A stretch of 64,000 nucleotides of DNA from Verrucomicrobiia bacterium. GTDB taxonomy: Bacteria; Verrucomicrobiota; Verrucomicrobiia; Verrucomicrobiales; DEV007. The stretch's first letter is position 1. Every line of letters begins with the position of its first letter. The notes under the pieces are model-generated. The model searched no databases and was not told the origin of the DNA. It was given only the letters and a program-made list of their open reading frames with translations. This document shows, piece after piece, positions 61,872 through 64,000 of this stretch. The DNA is taken from positions 124,001-188,000 of the forward strand of contig JAUIAH010000007.1 of assembly GCA_030425385.1 (NCBI GenBank). Direction: 5' to 3'. The position numbers were made by a program, and so were the translations under genes.

Positions 61872-63134
61872 CTATTGATAGAGCAAGTATTTCTGGCGCG
61901 CACTGCGGAAGCGGTCATTGGAGGAGCGCCAAGATTGGATGAGTCGCTGAGGACTTTCCTGACTGCGCATGGCTTGTTCGAGCCGGTTGCTTCCGTAAAC
62001 CTTATTGAAGAGGCTCAAGCCGTCCGCTGAAACGCGAGACAAGAGTCCTCCAGGAACGCGTCGATGCAACTCTAAAATACAGGCGACATCGATAGCGACG
62101 AGATCGGCACCACTGCGCGGATCGAAGTGAATGCGGCTTCCATTTCGCCCTGGCCGAGTGGTACTGATATAAGGCTCGAATCGTGTGCCAGGAAATCCAT
62201 AGCGATTCATGGCGGCAGAGAATTCGTGAGGGTCCACCCCCTCACCGGCAGCAAATTCAAATGGGCGATTGGTGCCAATGCCGACATCGACGGGGGTGAG
62301 GCCTCCTAACATGCCGGTCATGGCGTAGTAGAAAGGGGAAATCGATTTGGGGATATTGGGAGACGTGGCTCGCCAACGGAGTCCGGTGTGGTCCCAGAAC
62401 ATGTTCCGAGTCCACCCTCGCATGCGAACCACGTGGAGTTGCGGTCGGCGACCGATCCAGCGCTCACCATTGGTCATCGCTGCGAGTTCGCCTGTCGTCA
62501 TGCCGTGAACGTATGGGACGGGGATCTGACCGACGAAGGACTTGTATGCAGACTCTAACGGAGGGCCATAAACGCCGTGACCGCCCAACGGATTGGGGCG
62601 ATCGAGGACGACAAAGGGAATGCCCCGAGCCGCACAGGCCTCCATGGCGAGAGCCATGGTGCTAATGTAAGTGTAACTCCGTGAGCCGATGTCCTGGAGG
62701 TCGAAGACCATCATGTCAATCCCCGCCAACTGGGCAGGGCTGGGTTGGCGCGTGACGCCGTAGAGGGAGTAGACGGGTAGTCCAGTAACGCGATCACGTC
62801 GAGAGGACACGTATTTCCCCGCCTTGATGTCTCCATCGATCCCGTGCTCTGGCGCATAAAGAGCCGTGAGTTGGACGCCGGGCGCCCGTTGCAGGACTTG
62901 GCGCGTCATTTGTCCTCGCCCATTGTAACTCGTCTGATTGCAAATGAGACCGACCCGCCGTCCACGAAGGAGGGCGAAGCCTTGCGCTTCGAGGGCATCG
63001 ATCCCTAACAGGAACGGTCCGCCGGAAACCTGTCCGCTTTGCGCGGGACGAGTGGAGGCGCGCGGCACGCAGCCGCATAAACACGTTAGGAGAATCAGGA
63101 CGGATAAAAAGCTTTTGTAATTCACAAGGGTCAC
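61872..63134 (-). CDS. DUF1343 exo-beta-N-acetylmuramidase (NamZ-like) lipoprotein
   Basis: A 420-residue protein, GTG start, with a lipoprotein signal ('SVLILLTCLCGCVPR', lipobox LCGC). DUF1343 motifs: 'GRRVGLICNQTSYNGRG', 'LYAPEHGIDGD', 'MVFDLQDIGSRSYTYISTM', 'FVVLDRPNPLGG' and 'GGLTPVDVGIGTNRPFE'. NamZ of Bacillus removes MurNAc from the non-reducing end of peptidoglycan chains. Here it is probably anchored in a membrane facing the periplasm. Starts 19 bases from the divergent GH3 gene, a pairing that fits cell-wall sugar recovery. Confidence 0.88.
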   Translation of the reverse strand: MTLVNYKSFLSVLILLTCLCGCVPRASTRPAQSGQVSGGPFLLGIDALEAQGFALLRGRRVGLICNQTSYNGRGQMTRQVLQRAPGVQLTALYAPEHGIDGDIKAGKYVSSRRDRVTGLPVYSLYGVTRQPSPAQLAGIDMMVFDLQDIGSRSYTYISTMALAMEACAARGIPFVVLDRPNPLGGHGVYGPPLESAYKSFVGQIPVPYVHGMTTGELAAMTNGERWIGRRPQLHVVRMRGWTRNMFWDHTGLRWRATSPNIPKSISPFYYAMTGMLGGLTPVDVGIGTNRPFEFAAGEGVDPHEFSAAMNRYGFPGTRFEPYISTTRPGRNGSRIHFDPRSGADLVAIDVACILELHRRVPGGLLSRVSADGLSLFNKVYGSNRLEQAMRSQESPQRLIQSWRSSNDRFRSARQKYLLYQ

Positions 63135-63153
63135 TGCTAAGTAGCGCGACTTT

Positions 63154-64000
63154 ATGGAAGATCAGAATCTGGGTCAACTCCTCCTCATGGGAATCCCGGG
63201 CGCCGAGCTCGATGCGGACACTGCTAGGCGTCTCAAAGCCATTCAGCCTGGGGGCTTCATCATCTTTGGTCGAAATATCAAGGCACCGGAGCAATTGCGA
63301 AAGTTGATGGATGACTTGCGTGACCTCAGTGAAGTGGAGCCGATCCTAACGATTGACCAGGAGGGAGGGCGCGTTTCGCGTTTGCGCCTGATCGGTCAGG
63401 AGCCCCCTAACGCCCAAGACTTGCGTAAGAAGAATGACCTCAAGTTGATCAAGCGTCATGGGGAATTGACTGGAAAGATCTTGCGGCTCTTTGGGTTTAA
63501 TCTCGATCTCTGTCCAGTCTTGGACGTCTCTCATGACGACGAAGCGGATAATTCTCTTAAAGGGCGGTGTTATGGCACGTCTGTGAATGAAGTGATTGAG
63601 AAGGCGGCGACCTTCAATCATGCCATGCGGAAACAAGGGATCCTCAGCTGCGGGAAGCATTTCCCGGGTTACGCAAACGCGGATTGCGATGCCCATCATG
63701 AACTGCCGGTCATTTCACGGTCGATCGACGAGTTGGAAGCGGAGGAACTGGCTCCTTATCGAGCCATGATACCAGATTTAGATAGTGTGATGGTCTGTCA
63801 CTCGCACTATCCAGCTTATGATGCAGATCGTCCGCGTTGGCCTGCGTCGCTCTCCAAGAATATTATCACTCAAGTGCTGAGGAATCAGTTAGGGTATGAT
63901 CATGGACTGGTGATGACAGATGATTTGGACATGGGGGCGATTCTCAATGAGGTGGGATTTGAAGAGGTGATCAGAGAATCGATTCTGGCAGGGAATGACA
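63154..64000 (+). CDS. glycoside hydrolase family 3, NagZ-like, 3' end outside window
   Basis: The frame starts at ATG 63154 and is open to the last base, giving 282 residues of a GH3 beta-N-acetylglucosaminidase. Family marks: 'GGFIIFGRNI', 'ILTIDQEGGRVSRL', 'CGKHFPGYANADCDAHHELP' (the KHFPG and the Asp-x-His loop that serves as acid/base in NagZ) and 'VMTDDLDMGAI' with the nucleophile aspartate. No signal peptide, so probably cytoplasmic. It would remove GlcNAc from muropeptides or chitin-like sugars. Divergent from the DUF1343 gene. Confidence 0.9.
   Translation, partial: MEDQNLGQLLLMGIPGAELDADTARRLKAIQPGGFIIFGRNIKAPEQLRKLMDDLRDLSEVEPILTIDQEGGRVSRLRLIGQEPPNAQDLRKKNDLKLIKRHGELTGKILRLFGFNLDLCPVLDVSHDDEADNSLKGRCYGTSVNEVIEKAATFNHAMRKQGILSCGKHFPGYANADCDAHHELPVISRSIDELEAEELAPYRAMIPDLDSVMVCHSHYPAYDADRPRWPASLSKNIITQVLRNQLGYDHGLVMTDDLDMGAILNEVGFEEVIRESILAGND

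Overview
The window looks like part of a Verrucomicrobiota chromosome (GC roughly 55-60%). This rests on recognised family content, not on a search: a TIGR02597-like secreted repeat protein, DUF1080 hydrolase, formylglycine sulfatases, very large secreted proteins with lamin-tail, CotH, thrombospondin-3 and Calx-beta modules, a WD40 Ser/Thr kinase, a Rho factor with a lysine/alanine-rich front, and a tiny basic protein of the 'MGKQYNK' type. Two bat genes, dtd, rnr, dgt, rho, rsfS, cinA and a tRNA-Gly mark ordinary chromosomal backbone. No phage, plasmid, CRISPR array or intact insertion sequence was seen.

Layout. (1) 1-3700 is a small accessory region: a 5'-truncated secreted protein, interspersed repeats, a decayed copy and an intact copy of a two-gene nucleotidyltransferase module, and between them a VapBC pair whose toxin is cut to 57 residues. 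(2) 3.8-12.3 kb: DUF1080 protein, a glutaredoxin / stand-alone LysR DNA-binding domain / dtd run, a sulfatase with an upstream membrane protein, tRNA-Gly(CCC), a pseudopilin and RNase R. (3) 12.4-19.1 kb is one gene for a 2240-residue LTD/CotH protein. (4) 19.1-24.1 kb: dGTPase, two small proteins, a structured intergenic region, rho, a DUF4112 protein. (5) 24.1-29.0 kb: a probable exopolysaccharide synthesis and export module, with an Alg8-like glycosyltransferase, an Alg44-like PilZ/HlyD protein and, divergently, a TolC-like outer membrane protein. (6) 29-39.4 kb: secreted proteins, a papain-like protease, PhoD phosphatase, a lipoprotein amidase, thiS-thiH without thiG, a metallophosphoesterase, a degenerate AmiC-like protein and a flippase-like membrane protein. 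(7) 39.4-51.6 kb: a second sulfatase, a 1510-residue kinase, a BI-1 protein, a cysteine-free FmdB relative, batD-batE and a DUF3616 protein. (8) 51.8-60.1 kb: a DoxX-like protein, a Tat-exported Gfo/Idh/MocA oxidoreductase, a discoidin-like protein, a Pal lipoprotein and a 1487-residue metalloprotease. (9) 60.1-64 kb: cinA-rsfS-DUF1343 (NamZ) and, divergently, a GH3/NagZ gene that runs off the window.

Taken together the window suggests a free-living, polysaccharide-using Gram-negative: sulfatases, DUF1080 and Gfo/Idh proteins fit degradation of sulfated or complex glycans; Alg8/Alg44/TolC fits secretion of an exopolysaccharide; NamZ and NagZ fit peptidoglycan salvage. The least explained parts are the duplicated nucleotidyltransferase module, the LysR half-protein beside a glutaredoxin, the Alg8-Alg44-TolC arrangement, the tandem kinase fold of the WD40 kinase and the structured region upstream of rho.
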